Below, one piece after another: positions 1-9,986 of a stretch of DNA of 64,000 bases (position 1 is the stretch's first letter; every line of letters begins with the position of its first letter). This DNA comes from Fragum whitleyi (lineage: Eukaryota; Mollusca; Bivalvia; Cardiida; Cardiidae). Under the pieces are notes generated by a model. The model was not told the origin of the DNA, made no database searches, and was given only the letters and a program-made list of their open reading frames with translations. The translations under genes and the position numbers were made by a program. The stretch spans positions 39,511,065 to 39,575,064 of the forward strand of contig OX411555.1 of assembly GCA_948146395.1 (NCBI GenBank), written 5' to 3'.

Positions 1-720
1 TCCAGTATGTTTACTCTTGTTGGTTTCCTCACTTTTTTATACGCCACCGAAGGAGGTCGTACTTTGGCATCATCTTCTCTGTCTGTCTGTCCCTCCGCCC
101 GTATGTTCGCCCGTCCGGCCCGATGTCAGAAAGTCCGTCCGTCCGTCCGTCCGTATGTTTAAATCTTATGAACGCAATTTCTTCTTCAATTATGGACAGA
201 TTGGGATGAAAATTTCAAAAAGCGTTTTTAGTCACCTAACCTAGCCCATATGGTTCTAGTATGGTTTTAGTTCAATGATTTTTCAGGAAGATGCGGATGC
301 TGGGCTTAGAAAAAATACCAGAAAATTTTAGTTTTCCGGACTTTTTGCTATACCCTTGGATATATTGAGCTAATTTTTTGTGTGTGAGCCTGCATCAATG
401 AGTTACAGAACTTGTTCGACTTTGGTTCAGGTGCAATGATTTCCGGAAGATACGGATGCTAAAACTATTTGGAAATTTCAGTTTTTCGGACTTATTTTCT
501 ATACCCTCGGAGATATCAAGAGAATTTCTGGTGTAAGAGCCCACATCAATGAGTTACAGAACAAGTTCAAGTTTCGGTCAATTGTTTTTGTCGGGAAAAT
601 ATGGATACTGGACTTTGAAAATTACTAGAAATTTCCAGTTTCGAAACCCTTTTCCATAACATTGCAGATATTGAGCTGATTTTTGGAGTGAAAGTCGACA
701 TCAATGAGTTGGTTTAAACA
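1..720 (-). repeat. Pearl-type tandem-repeat element, minus orientation
   Basis: Three related units of about 155 bp begin near 284, 439 and 591, each with a GGAAGATACGGATGCTGG-like start and an ATCAATGAGTTACAGA-like end (near 395, 545 and 702). On their left lies a CCGT tetranucleotide run (134-154) and more CCGYCC-rich sequence (85-120). Tandem core plus ACGG-type microsatellite tail is the layout of bivalve pearl elements. The left end may lie outside the window. The small reading frames here follow the repeat and are not genes. Confidence 0.65.
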
Positions 721-1239
721 AATTTCATTCATATCAAAATTTACAACGAACAAATATAATGACACTACATTATATAAAGAGATATTTAATTATATTTATG
801 GCGATTAGAACGGAATCTAACATCAGAAAGGCCCCTTTTTCTGTGACATGGCACCATACCACCGTGCAGATTTAGGCGGGAACACTCTTAAAAGCTTTTG
901 AAAAATCCTTTGATAAATTTAGGAAATTTTACATGACTGCTTCTTTTCCGATAACACATAATCATAGGGTCAAAGAGCCACAACATGTACGCGATGATAG
1001 AAATTTCAAGAAAAATCCATCCCAAAAAATACAATGGATTCATTTCTACAAGGAATTTTTCATGAAGGCCCCTTCTTCTATGTTGCAGAATTATATTGCA
1101 AAACAGCTACATGTGCATTGTGTGCATGGTCAAATTATGAGGGACATTTACTCAGGAGTTCATATCTCCATGTACAATACAAAGAAATCTGATGGTTCAA
1201 TTGAAGACGACAATTCCTAACAAAAAATATTCATTCATT
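721..1239. other. Spacer between two oppositely oriented tandem arrays
   Basis: No recognisable gene. An open frame at 933-1220 (95 codons) has no domain I know. The stretch shows weak internal repetition (GAAAGGCCCCTT at 826, GAAGGCCCCTTCTTC at 1063), so it is probably degenerate repeat. Confidence 0.35.
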
Positions 1240-2189
1240 CCAAATAACTAATGTCAAAGAAGTAAACTATCTATATTTCACTGCATTGGATCAACTGCAT
1301 TGGATCATTTTCTGATGACTAGAGTGCCCGTAGAGCCAATGGTGAGAGCACATCTAGAATTAAATAAAGAAATCTGAAAGAAAGTTTCCAATGATTATTT
1401 ATGTAAAGATTGATTGAATTCCGAACAGTATTAACAGAGAAGTAGTTTTTTTTTTATTTCATAATATGGGACCATTCTTTGATGACTCGAGAGCTCGTAA
1501 AGCACAGTTTATAGGCCCAATCAGAATTCAAGGATGGAATCTTCAAAAGCATGTTCTTAGCATCATTCCAGTGAAGTATGGTAGAATTCCAAACAGGATT
1601 TTTAGAGAATACGTTTTTGTTAAAATATATGTTTCACCATACGGGACAAAAATTTCAGTGACGCGACAGCACGTAGATCTCTTGTCATCAGTCCTATCAT
1701 AATTTCACGTACAAATCTGAAAGAACATGTTCTAAGCATCATTCCTGTGAAGTTCGGTTGAATTCTGAACATAAGTTTCAGAGAAGATTTTTGTTATTTC
1801 GTTATATGGGACTATTTTTCAGTTAAGCGACAGCTCGTAGAGCCCATGTCATACGCCCTTTCAGTATTTTACGAACAAATCTGAAGAACATGTTATAAGC
1901 ATCACTCCTGCGAAGTGTAGTTGAATTCTGAACAGTAGTTTTAGAAAAGAATATATTTCTATATTTCAACATATTGGACCAATTTTACGAACAAATCTGA
2001 AAGAGCGTGCCAAAAGGAGTATTCCTGCGAAGTTTGGTTGAATTCTGTCAAAAAGTTTCAGAGCAGAAGATGTTTAAAGAAAAAATGTTAACCGACGGAC
2101 AGACTGATGCACACTCTCACGAAAGACACCAGGTCAAGACAATAACCCCGCTGGGCTACGTCAAGTGGGGCTTAAATCGTTTTTTGTCC
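1240..2189 (+). repeat. Pearl-type tandem-repeat element, plus orientation
   Basis: Five diverged units recur about every 120-190 bp. The shared phrase, like AAATCTGAAAGAACATG followed by TAAGCATCATTCCTGTGAAG, appears near 1369, 1540, 1714, 1876 and 1993. The array ends in GAAGATGTTTAAAGAAAA and an ACCGACGGACAGAC tail (2089-2104). The core phrase TTCCTGTGAAGTTTGGTTGA also occurs in the array at 20630-21430, so the two are related. Small reading frames (for example 1466-1702) follow the repeat. Confidence 0.7.
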
Positions 2190-2312
2190 GAGTAAGATCG
2201 ATACATATTGCATTTCGAGAATAACAAAAGCTATATTTCACTTGTGGCTACGCCACTCGTGAAATTATAGCTTGTGTTATTCACCAATTGAAAGATAAAT
2301 CGATCTTATACT
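2190..2312. mobile_element. Family G hairpin element, copy 1
   Basis: A palindrome of about 123 bp runs from GAGTAAGATCGAT to ATCGATCTTATAC. Its centre is CTATATTTCACTTGTGGC/TAC/GCCACTCGTGAAATTATAG. The same design occurs twice at 59.3-59.7 kb. It sits directly against the pearl-type tail on its left. Confidence 0.7.
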
Positions 2313-3137
2313 AAATTAAACAATTACTTTTTCATAAATCTATTTCACAAAAGTAATCGTTTAGCCAGACGTTTTGCAAAAGAAAAACCCAAAATGGACT
2401 TTACAAGTGTATGTTCCTTCTAGATGGTCTTAAGAAAATACAACGCAAGAGAAGGTAGACAAAAAGTTTCCTCCTAGTCAAACAACGCATATCAGTCTAT
2501 GTTTGTAATCCAAAGGTTCATCCATACTTTCATTAGACACACTCCAGATCTTGAGCAGTTTCTTAATTTTCAGAAGGGAAAAAATATCTAGTGGTTTTCC
2601 GTTCTAAAAAAGAGAAATCTTATAACGAGATAAAGAAATTAATACCTAGTACGTTAGGAATTCCGCTTTCTAATCCGATAAGGTGAAATATATCTGACCA
2701 ATGATGTATTGAAATCCTTAAATCTGATTCTGCATTAATTCTCTATGAATGATGTCGCTGCGCTTATTTTATGCTTCATTCCACACAATTTATACATGTA
2801 GCTAAATATTCAATAGACATTGGATATAGTTACTCATGTATTTCTATCTTTTTTAGAAGCGTATGACGCCTTTCATGGGTGCAATAAATTCCGTTTCTAT
2901 TTCCAATTCTGAAAAATAATTTTTAAATTGATACGGTCAAAATAGAGTTTAAAAAATCAATCTTTTGCATGTATAAATGTAATGGAAAATCTCGCTAGGC
3001 TTCTCGTGTGTAACATATTCAGACAAGAAAAGGATGTGTACCTTTTACCGTAGCGCCTATTGGCGGCAAAATATGTCGTAACAACTTTCTGAAAAGTATC
3101 GGCTTCAGGTGTTCAATTTGAATACTTTGATCTTATA
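2313..3137. other. No recognisable feature
   Basis: AT-rich sequence. I saw no open frame with a known domain, no terminal repeats and no RNA gene. Confidence 0.4.
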
Positions 3138-3566
3138 CAGTTAACTAAATCGTGAAATTGACATTCATCGCAATCAAAACCATTCTTTATCGCTCTTTCA
3201 GCGCTTTATCGCTCTTTTATCGTTCTTTCACCTTTCACTCAAACCATTCAAAAACGCTCAAAACTCTAAAAATGATAAAATCATAAACTGCATTCAAAAT
3301 TAAAATGGTTGGAAATATTACGCGATATCACTGGCATCATTAAAGTTTGTAAGCGTATCATTGGTCCGTGAGGACATAAAAGCTTTTCAAAGGACCTTTA
3401 TGCATATTTTTTTAAAGGGAGGGAATAAATATCGGTATTTTTGTTCAGTGATATTGGATTACAACTCTTTAATTTCATTCAAACTAACTCATCACTCCTA
3501 TACAAATTCATTCTGATACCAATACCAATATCATTCAGTTTGTCAATTTTACGATATTTTTAACTG
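3138..3566 (+). mobile_element. Family A MITE, complete, 429 bp
   Basis: Begins CAGTTAACTAAATCGTGAAA and ends ACGATATTTTTAACTG, with TA on both sides (3136-3137 and 3567-3568). The core palindrome is shortened (GTATTTTTGTTCAGTGATATTGG), so one side of the hairpin has been lost. Confidence 0.88.
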
Positions 3567-4335
3567 TATCTTTGAAAGCGAGGCAACGCAAACAACAAAA
3601 CCGCCGTACAAAAATGAGTTTGTGTATCGTTCTGCTCGATCGCAGAGTAAATGGCTATAATCTAAATTATTTCGCCATGTTAACTAAAGATTATTTAGAT
3701 GACAAAGAATGTAATTTTAAGGAACGAGTTTCAGTTCGATTGTGTTTATTTGAGTAAAAGGTACAATTGCATCGGTGCATGGCTAAGGCAATTGCAGTTT
3801 AGACTCCAATTCATGCTAAAAAAGATATTCTATTGCCGTCGTCTAGTTTGCATTTAACATTGAAATGTCAGGCACGAGCATATACGGGTGGTTTGGATGG
3901 AAGTGAGGAATTAAATGTCATATGAATCGATTTTTAAATCGTACTGCGCAGCAGTAGATTTATATCTACCGCTTTCCAGAAATCCAGTCTGTTTGACCCA
4001 CTACATTTTTACCATTATCTTCTGAGCAATGTGTTCAAACCAAATTATGTGTTTTTAAACACCGAAGAAACAGCCTTTTCAGTCACAATCTACAAACTTT
4101 GTTTATACCTTATTTACTTTTCGACAAATAGAGAAGAGGCTAATACAAAATTTGATGTAATTTTCGCTTTTAGTAATTACAAGTTAGTATTTTCAGTGTT
4201 TATAACAAGATTTTCGGTTGAGTAAAGGAGTTGAAACGTAGAATAGGTTAACTGTATAATTTATTTGTAGCACTTACAATATTACTGCTCTGAACTTTCT
4301 CGAACGGTCATTTACCAGTTGTAGGGCTGACAACC
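3567..4335. other. No recognisable feature
   Basis: Short open frames at 3572-3757 and 4031-4225 have no recognisable domain and no start context that separates them from chance. Nothing else was seen. Confidence 0.35.
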
Positions 4336-4660
4336 AATCAAATTCTGTTATGATTATCACTCGGTCAAAACCCACGCGTAAAATCAGACCACGTGGTATA
4401 GATGCAAATGGACATCGTCTGCTCGAAATGTGTCAATTAACTTGTTTATCATTAGTCAACAGTCGTCTGCACTCAAACAGGGAGCGTGGGAAGTTTACTT
4501 TTTTTTCGCATGTGTTAACAAATAGAAATAATTTTGTAATTTTGAAATATTTGATTTCAATGAGCACTCTGATCACGCTCCAATCCTATTTTCATTAAAT
4601 TCAAATTTGAGTATGAAGAAAAATTATTCAACAACAAATAAACCGACAAAAACATACGAT
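4336..4660 (+). pseudogene. Decayed LINE endonuclease fragment (C-terminal part)
   Basis: Translation gives a run like DANGHRLLEMCQLTCLSLVN then SRLHSNRERGKFTFF. This matches the APE-type endonuclease pattern nGxxLLxLCxxxxLxIVNxR...GxFT. After a frame change near 4555 the next frame reads NEHSDHAPILFSLNS, which carries the terminal SDH motif of the same domain. The upstream catalytic motifs (N, E, GDFN) are not readable. At least one frameshift is present, so the piece is not functional. It differs clearly from the nearby intact LINE endonuclease, whose motif reads LSDHFPICL, so it is a different element. The linker at 5160-5530 is probably the same insertion, interrupted in between. Confidence 0.72.
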
Positions 4661-5159
4661 AAACTGATATAGGGGTAAGTTCATATCGGACTCGGTTTCG
4701 ACCCGAGTTAGCCGGGTTTCCATCAGAACGACCTCGGTTTCGACACTAGTGATGTCATTGTAAACTTTCAACCTCGACGCTTCTGATCCTGGGTCAGGCC
4801 GGTGTTACTTGGGTTCCAAAATGGCGTCGAGAATAGTGCACAACAATTCGATTACAAAAAAATAAATATTCTCTATAACTTTAAATAACAAATACTTTTT
4901 TCTTATTTTATATAGTATTTTGCACGAGTTTATCACATTTCTTAATGGGATAACGATATTTCATGGTAAATTAATTATTGTAGCGGTAAATGAGAAGTTT
5001 GTTTACTACCACCAGTGGGTAACTCCGTTCACATGAATGTCTTTTCTGCGCATGCATATTACAGTCAATTTTAGATTATTACATCATCTCACGCGTCTCT
5101 CGGGCTGCCATTTGAATTTCCCCTAGGATAGCAGCAAGAGCGATCTATTTTTAGAACAA
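4661..5159. other. Spacer inside the decayed LINE
   Basis: Separates two parts of a LINE reading frame. It contains a CpG-richer patch around 4680-4810 with a small hairpin (CTCGG TTTCGAC CCGAG). It may be an insertion into the dead LINE, but I found no clear terminal repeats. Confidence 0.35.
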
Positions 5160-5530
5160 CTCATGAATAATCATAGAGTGCTGCTAGATTTAATCGATTT
5201 GTCAGAAACCAAAGATATAAATAGCATAGTTGGCGATTTCACGTGTTTCTTGAGGGAAAATGCATTTACAGTATTTGGGAAAACCCAATGCTTGAAATAC
5301 AAACATTTTGGTAATCAAAATTGTAAATAGTTAAATGAAAAATGTTTGTTGCTAAACAGGCTTTTAAACTCTATAGAGAGAGGAATAATATTAACAGACA
5401 AGCTTTTAGCTTGGCGCGTGCTCATTATAACAACGTAAAAATCTGCTAAGAAATAATTTAGACTAGCAGAGGGCTATCGAATCAGCAAACTTTCAAAATC
5501 GGACCCACGAGGTTGGATGAGCTGGCGATG
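5160..5530 (+). pseudogene. Decayed LINE ORF2 linker between endonuclease and reverse transcriptase
   Basis: One frame gives DFTCFLRENAFTVFGKT (about 5230-5285). A second, starting at 5357, gives QAFKLYRERNNINRQAFSLA then RAHYNNVK. A third gives SKSDPRGWMSW (about 5500-5530). These in order match the region after the endonuclease in jockey/L2-like LINEs, where a FGKT-type segment precedes RxxYxxARxxYNxxxK and DPRxWW. Stops and frame changes break it repeatedly. No reverse transcriptase motifs follow, so the copy is truncated. Confidence 0.62.
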
Positions 5531-5693
5531 CCCTCGAAAAGATGGAGTGTTAAGACAAAAAACTCACAAATTTAAAGATTTTACCATTTTTTATTGTCCA
5601 AATTTGAGCCCTTTTGACTGGCGAACTATTGCACTATCCCAGCCTCTCAATGATGTACGATTTACAGTGCTGACAGCACTTTGATTTACATTT

Positions 5694-5944
5694 GTGACCC
5701 TTCACGCGAAAAGGGACCATTTAGATGGTGCGTAAAGAGTCGACCACAGTCAGACTGCTCGGATTGCGAAAAATGACTAGGGTCGAAACATTTCGCACTT
5801 TGCTTAATATCTGAGTGTACAAAACACCATACTATTAAGTATTTTTGAATTGCGACCCTGGTTGACCTATGCTGGACCCAATCTCTTTTTCAAATATTTG
5901 TCTTACAGATTTCCAAGATGGTCCCTTTTTGCGTGACGGGTCAC
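5694..5944 (+). mobile_element. Family B MITE, copy 1, 251 bp
   Basis: Left end GTGACCCTTCACGCGAAAAG, right end CTTTTTGCGTGACGGGTCAC. The inner part reads AGTCGACCACAGTCAGACTG then CTCGGATTGCG, the remnant of an internal palindrome that is better kept in copies at 27.9 and 40.4 kb. Confidence 0.82.
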
Positions 5945-6472
5945 TTTTACTTCCGATTTTGAGCCTCGGGATTCACAAGTTTTGTAATATGTTAGATCTT
6001 TTTACTATTATAAATTCTTTTGGGAATGGCATTCTCTGATTGGCATATACTAAATTGAAGACTCATGTTTGATCCAGATCCGAAAATCTAACGTTAAGAT
6101 TCAATTCGCAAAACATTTTATTCTGCCTACCGACAGTGCATGTACCACTCGTTGGTATTTGTTATATAACAGTGGCATTTGTTATATGAAAGACAGATTA
6201 TTTGCAAAGACGGTGAATTAGCGGTTATTTGTGTCAAGGTTCCGCTTCCTTTTGTGAACCAGGTGTATTTGGTACGTAATTAATTGCTTTGCAATATAAT
6301 TACAATGCACCCAAGGCTTTTTTATAGGTAAAAGTTTCCAGTACAGATATCTACTGCGTCTGTTCTTTGAGGATTACTAGATAAAACTTGGTCAACGCTT
6401 CAAAACGATGATAAAGACAAATACATCAACAACATCATGAAATCCACATAGTAAATGATGTTGAAATAAAAT

Positions 6473-6474
<2 letters not shown>
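5945..6474. other. No recognisable feature left of the LINE tail
   Basis: AT-rich with no domain-bearing frame. The last bases (6461-6474, TTGAAATAAAATTG) are a candidate target-site duplication of the LINE. Confidence 0.35.

Positions 6475-6507
<33 letters not shown>
6475..6507. repeat. (AAT)11 microsatellite, LINE 3' tail
   Basis: Eleven AAT units, read (ATT)11 on the LINE strand, directly follow AATAAAGAT-like sequence. Short tandem tails of this type end many CR1/L2-like LINEs and mark the 3' end. Confidence 0.9.
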
Positions 6508-6508
<1 letters not shown>

Positions 6509-6781
6509 TCTTTATTTTATGAAGGTGAAACATTAAGACAAATCTTTCAAAATTAACAAATTGAAATTTCTCTTTTTTACAATGTTGCCTTCAGTGAAAG
6601 AAAAATTAATGAAAAGTGATAATCTGTTTAAATAATGATATCATGATAAAAAAAATATGATGAAAGTCGCCGAAAAAGATGATGACAAATGATGACATAT
6701 GAAAATAACAATGGACACAATATACAAGAAAATTCATGTATTAGTAAATCTTCGGACAGATACACCATTTACTTAAATAAA

Positions 6782-8674
6782 TTAGATGCTTTCTGCATCG
6801 ACTGTTGATTTAGTTAAGAGCAAATATTGTTTAAATTTGTTTTTGAAGCTAGATAAAGAAGATGCATTTCTAATGGAAATTGGGATTTCATTCCACACAT
6901 GTATACTGCTGTATGAGAAAGAACGTTTTTTGTACAACGTATTACATTTTGAGTGTGTGATGTCATTATGTGCAGACGACCTTAAATTATAGTTACTGTT
7001 TTTACAAAATGAAATAACCTCATTCATGTATTCTGGTAAAAGGTTATTATAGCATTTGAAAATTAAAACACCAGTATAATAATTACATCGGTTGTCAAAT
7101 GTCATCCAGTTTAGTTTAGTGAAAAGTTCAATCGATGGTGTTCTTGAAGAAGCGCCCAAAATAACACGAGCTGCTCTTTTTTGGAGTATAGATAATTTAG
7201 CAGTCCTATATTTAGCACTTTTCCACCAAACTGTACAGCAATAATCAAAGAGAGGAAGTATATACGAATTGTAAAACAGTTGCTTCATTTCTAAGGTGAG
7301 ATAATTCGATATTCGTTTGAGTAATGTAATTTTACTGTTGATTTTAGAACTTGTTTTTTCAATGTGTGTATTCCAAAATAGATGGTTGTCGACATGTACA
7401 CCCAAAATCTTATGAGATTCAACGACTTCAACGTAAAAACCGTTTAGTTGTAAGCAAAGGTTAATATTCTTTAATCTATGTTTAGGTCCAATAAGCATAC
7501 ATTTTGTTTTAATTGGGTTGACAAGCATATTATTATTTGAACACCAAGAGAGTATAGATTTTAAACTACTTTGTAAGTTGGTTTGTATTTCGTTAATGTT
7601 TACTCCAGACTTATATAAAGTTGAATCATCTGCATAGAGATCTAAACTCGAGATATTTCCATACAAACTCATGTCATTAATATAAATCAGAAATAGAAGC
7701 GGTCCTAATATAGAGCCTTGTGGGACACCGCTAGATATGATTTGTGGGGTGGAAAAGTTATCACTACTCTTAATATACTGTTTTCTCTCTGACAAATAAG
7801 ATCCAAACAATTCTAAGGCTTTGATAGAAAATCTATGCAACCTTAATTTATACAACAAAATTTTATGATCCACAAGATCAAAGGCTTTCTGCAGATCAAT
7901 GAAAACTGTACCAACGATTTTTCCCGAATCAATATCCTTTGACCATTCATCGATCATTCGGATAAGGGCCGTCTGACAAGAATGCTTTTCTCTAAAACCT
8001 GATTGGTGCTTATTAAGGATATTATTTTTGTTCAAAAAGGATAACAACTGATTCGATAAATGGCGTTCAAAGATCTTTGAAATAGTTGGCAAAATAGATA
8101 TTGGTCTATAGTTATTTGGATCCTTCCTATCGGAGCCCTTATGTAATGGAAGAACATACGCTTCCTTTAAGGCATCTGGAAATATACCTTTTGCAATACT
8201 GTTGTTGATAATAGATGTTAATGGTAAAATTATCTGATCGCCACAAGATTTCAAAATAGTGGCACTAATACCATCAATTTCGGTTGCTTTATTTTTGTCG
8301 AGATTATTTATCATTTTCTTTACTTCTAAGGGTGTTATGAAGTCAATATCAAAAACTTGACCTTTCAATACTGTTTCCAAATGTTTCTGCAGATAGTAAA
8401 ATTGGGGTTCATTGAATTGTGACTTTTTCACAATGTTTGCTATATTGATGAAGTGTTTATTGAATGATTCTATAATATCATGGGCCCCCCGGATACATTC
8501 TCCGTTAAAAACCATTTCCGAAGGTAATTGAACAGGTTCAGCTAATAAATTATCATTATTTTGTACTCGGTGTAAGTTTTTCCATAGATCTTTACTACTT
8601 GTACCCTTTTTGATTGCATTATTGTAGAACTCCTTCTTATTTTTACGAATGAGATGCACCACTTTATTCCTCAT
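6782..8674 (-). CDS. LINE ORF2, reverse transcriptase part
   Basis: 630 codons. It copies element RNA into DNA at a nicked target. Readable motifs in order: NNYRPISILPTISKIFE and QSGFREKHSCQTAL (about residues 185-235); block A FIDLQKAFD with the first catalytic Asp (about 255-263); block B GVPQGSILGPLLFLIYINDM (about 317-336); block C YADD (about 346-349); thumb ILGVHVDNHLFW and FYNSYILPLFDYC; C-terminal VWNEIPISIRNASSLSSFKN, typical of CR1/L2-like elements. The frame remains open upstream of the first ATG (KWDEYKTMRNKV), so this is no real start: the frame continues ORF2 from the endonuclease and is offset by the extra base at 8693-8700. Catalytic residues look intact. No RNase H domain is seen. 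Confidence 0.93.
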   Translation of the reverse strand: MRNKVVHLIRKNKKEFYNNAIKKGTSSKDLWKNLHRVQNNDNLLAEPVQLPSEMVFNGECIRGAHDIIESFNKHFINIANIVKKSQFNEPQFYYLQKHLETVLKGQVFDIDFITPLEVKKMINNLDKNKATEIDGISATILKSCGDQIILPLTSIINNSIAKGIFPDALKEAYVLPLHKGSDRKDPNNYRPISILPTISKIFERHLSNQLLSFLNKNNILNKHQSGFREKHSCQTALIRMIDEWSKDIDSGKIVGTVFIDLQKAFDLVDHKILLYKLRLHRFSIKALELFGSYLSERKQYIKSSDNFSTPQIISSGVPQGSILGPLLFLIYINDMSLYGNISSLDLYADDSTLYKSGVNINEIQTNLQSSLKSILSWCSNNNMLVNPIKTKCMLIGPKHRLKNINLCLQLNGFYVEVVESHKILGVHVDNHLFWNTHIEKTSSKINSKITLLKRISNYLTLEMKQLFYNSYILPLFDYCCTVWWKSAKYRTAKLSILQKRAARVILGASSRTPSIELFTKLNWMTFDNRCNYYTGVLIFKCYNNLLPEYMNEVISFCKNSNYNLRSSAHNDITHSKCNTLYKKRSFSYSSIHVWNEIPISIRNASSLSSFKNKFKQYLLLTKSTVDAESI

Positions 8675-8684
8675 AGTTTTATAT

Positions 8685-9890
8685 TCATCCCATTTTTTTT
8701 AATTTAAGGAAACGATCCCGTTCATACATTGCTTTTTTAACTTCTGCATTTATCCATTGAGGTAAATGTTTACTTTTAACACGCTTTGACTTGATTGGAG
8801 CATGTATAGATAAAACACCATTTAAAATGTCGTAAAATAATGAAAGCGCCTTCTCGGGGTCAGGCTCAATTTCAATAAAATGAATATTCGTAGAAATTAA
8901 GTCATTTTGAAATTCGTATTCTTCAAAGTTTTCAAAACTTCTGTACGTCATAACAGTGTGGACGTTTCCTTTAAAAGGCCTGTTTCTGATTTTTCGCGTC
9001 AAACAAATTGGAAAATGATCACTTAATGCAAGAGGTGAAACAAATGTTTCTGCGATTCTGTCAGTACGATTTGTATAGATATGGTCTATAATTGTCGAAG
9101 ATGTTTTAGATATTCGGGTTGGATCAGTAACTATTTGTGAGAGTCCGTATTTCAGAGTAAATTTAGACCACTCTTTATTTTCAAAATTTTTGTTTTCTGA
9201 TAGGTAATTGTAGTTTAAGTCCCCAATTATATAATATTCATTACAGTATTCATCTGCTGTTTTTATTTGTATATCAAATGAAGATATCCAATCTTTATTT
9301 GATTGTGGTGGTCTATAAACAAAACACAAGAGAAAAGATTTTGAGTTCTTATGGCATATTTCTATCCATACCGATTCTATATCTTCCGATTCTAAATCTG
9401 ACCTTCGGTTAAACGGGATACAATTTTTTAAATAAATCAAAATTCCCCCTCCTTTTTTTAGTTTTCTGTCTTTCCTTATAAATGAAAAACTGGGAACATT
9501 AAGGTTCAAGTCGGATAAGGAATCATTAAGAAACGTTTCGCAAGCGCCAAAGATATCAATATCGTTAGAAGATAAAATGTATTTGATCTCATCAAATTTT
9601 GGAAGAATGTGTTGCACATTGAGATTAACGATATGTAGACCTTTTTGTTTAAACTTTATAGTTTGGTTCAAGAAACTTAGGTTTTTAGAACTAAGATGCT
9701 GGCTACTATCACAAACCGTCAATTCATTCACTGGTTGAAGAATTTTACATTCTTTATAATGAGAAAAAGACGCGGTAGTATAAGAATTAGAATGAAAATG
9801 AGAATTAAGATTTGAATTAGACAGAGATTTTGATTTAGAATTATACATACGAACGTTTGGCGTGTTTTCAGAGTTAATGTTAAATTGCAT
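8685..9890 (-). CDS. LINE ORF2, APE-type endonuclease part
   Basis: 401 codons from ATG at 9890 to a premature TGA at 8685. It nicks target DNA to prime reverse transcription. After a Ser/Asn-rich N-terminus of about 80 residues come the family motifs: LNVQHI (about 88, metal-binding Asn), CETFL (about 117, catalytic Glu), VYRPP (about 193), GDLNYN (about 222), IDHIYTNR (about 262) and LSDHFPI (about 290, catalytic Asp-His). All expected catalytic positions are present. The frame ends KLKKMG after a run of eight A; with seven A it would run straight into the reverse transcriptase frame. The start lies 96 bp after the ORF1 stop. Confidence 0.92.
   Translation of the reverse strand: MQFNINSENTPNVRMYNSKSKSLSNSNLNSHFHSNSYTTASFSHYKECKILQPVNELTVCDSSQHLSSKNLSFLNQTIKFKQKGLHIVNLNVQHILPKFDEIKYILSSNDIDIFGACETFLNDSLSDLNLNVPSFSFIRKDRKLKKGGGILIYLKNCIPFNRRSDLESEDIESVWIEICHKNSKSFLLCFVYRPPQSNKDWISSFDIQIKTADEYCNEYYIIGDLNYNYLSENKNFENKEWSKFTLKYGLSQIVTDPTRISKTSSTIIDHIYTNRTDRIAETFVSPLALSDHFPICLTRKIRNRPFKGNVHTVMTYRSFENFEEYEFQNDLISTNIHFIEIEPDPEKALSLFYDILNGVLSIHAPIKSKRVKSKHLPQWINAEVKKAMYERDRFLKLKKMG
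8693..8700 (-). other. A8 homopolymer frame break inside LINE ORF2
   Basis: On the minus strand, the codons after TTA run through eight A into ATGGGATGA and stop. Removing one A would give a frame beginning KKWDEYKT that joins the reverse transcriptase. The break could be a real slippage mutation, a sequencing or assembly error in a homopolymer, or a programmed frameshift. A simple indel is most likely. Confidence 0.8.
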
Positions 9891-9986
9891 GCAGCTGCAT
9901 GGAAATATTTGGCAATTTGAACATATTGAACTTAAAGCACTGAACTTATTTTTTAGGGAAATTTGCGTGTATCTGTCCGCGATATC

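Noticed and set aside
933..1220. 95-codon frame between the first two arrays
   Set aside because: The stretch shows weak internal repetition and no known domain, so it is more likely degenerate repeat.
8685..8700. Programmed ribosomal frameshift in ORF2
   Set aside because: An A8 run could slip, but no slippery heptamer with a downstream structure is evident and LINEs of this group normally have one continuous ORF2. A one-base indel is simpler.
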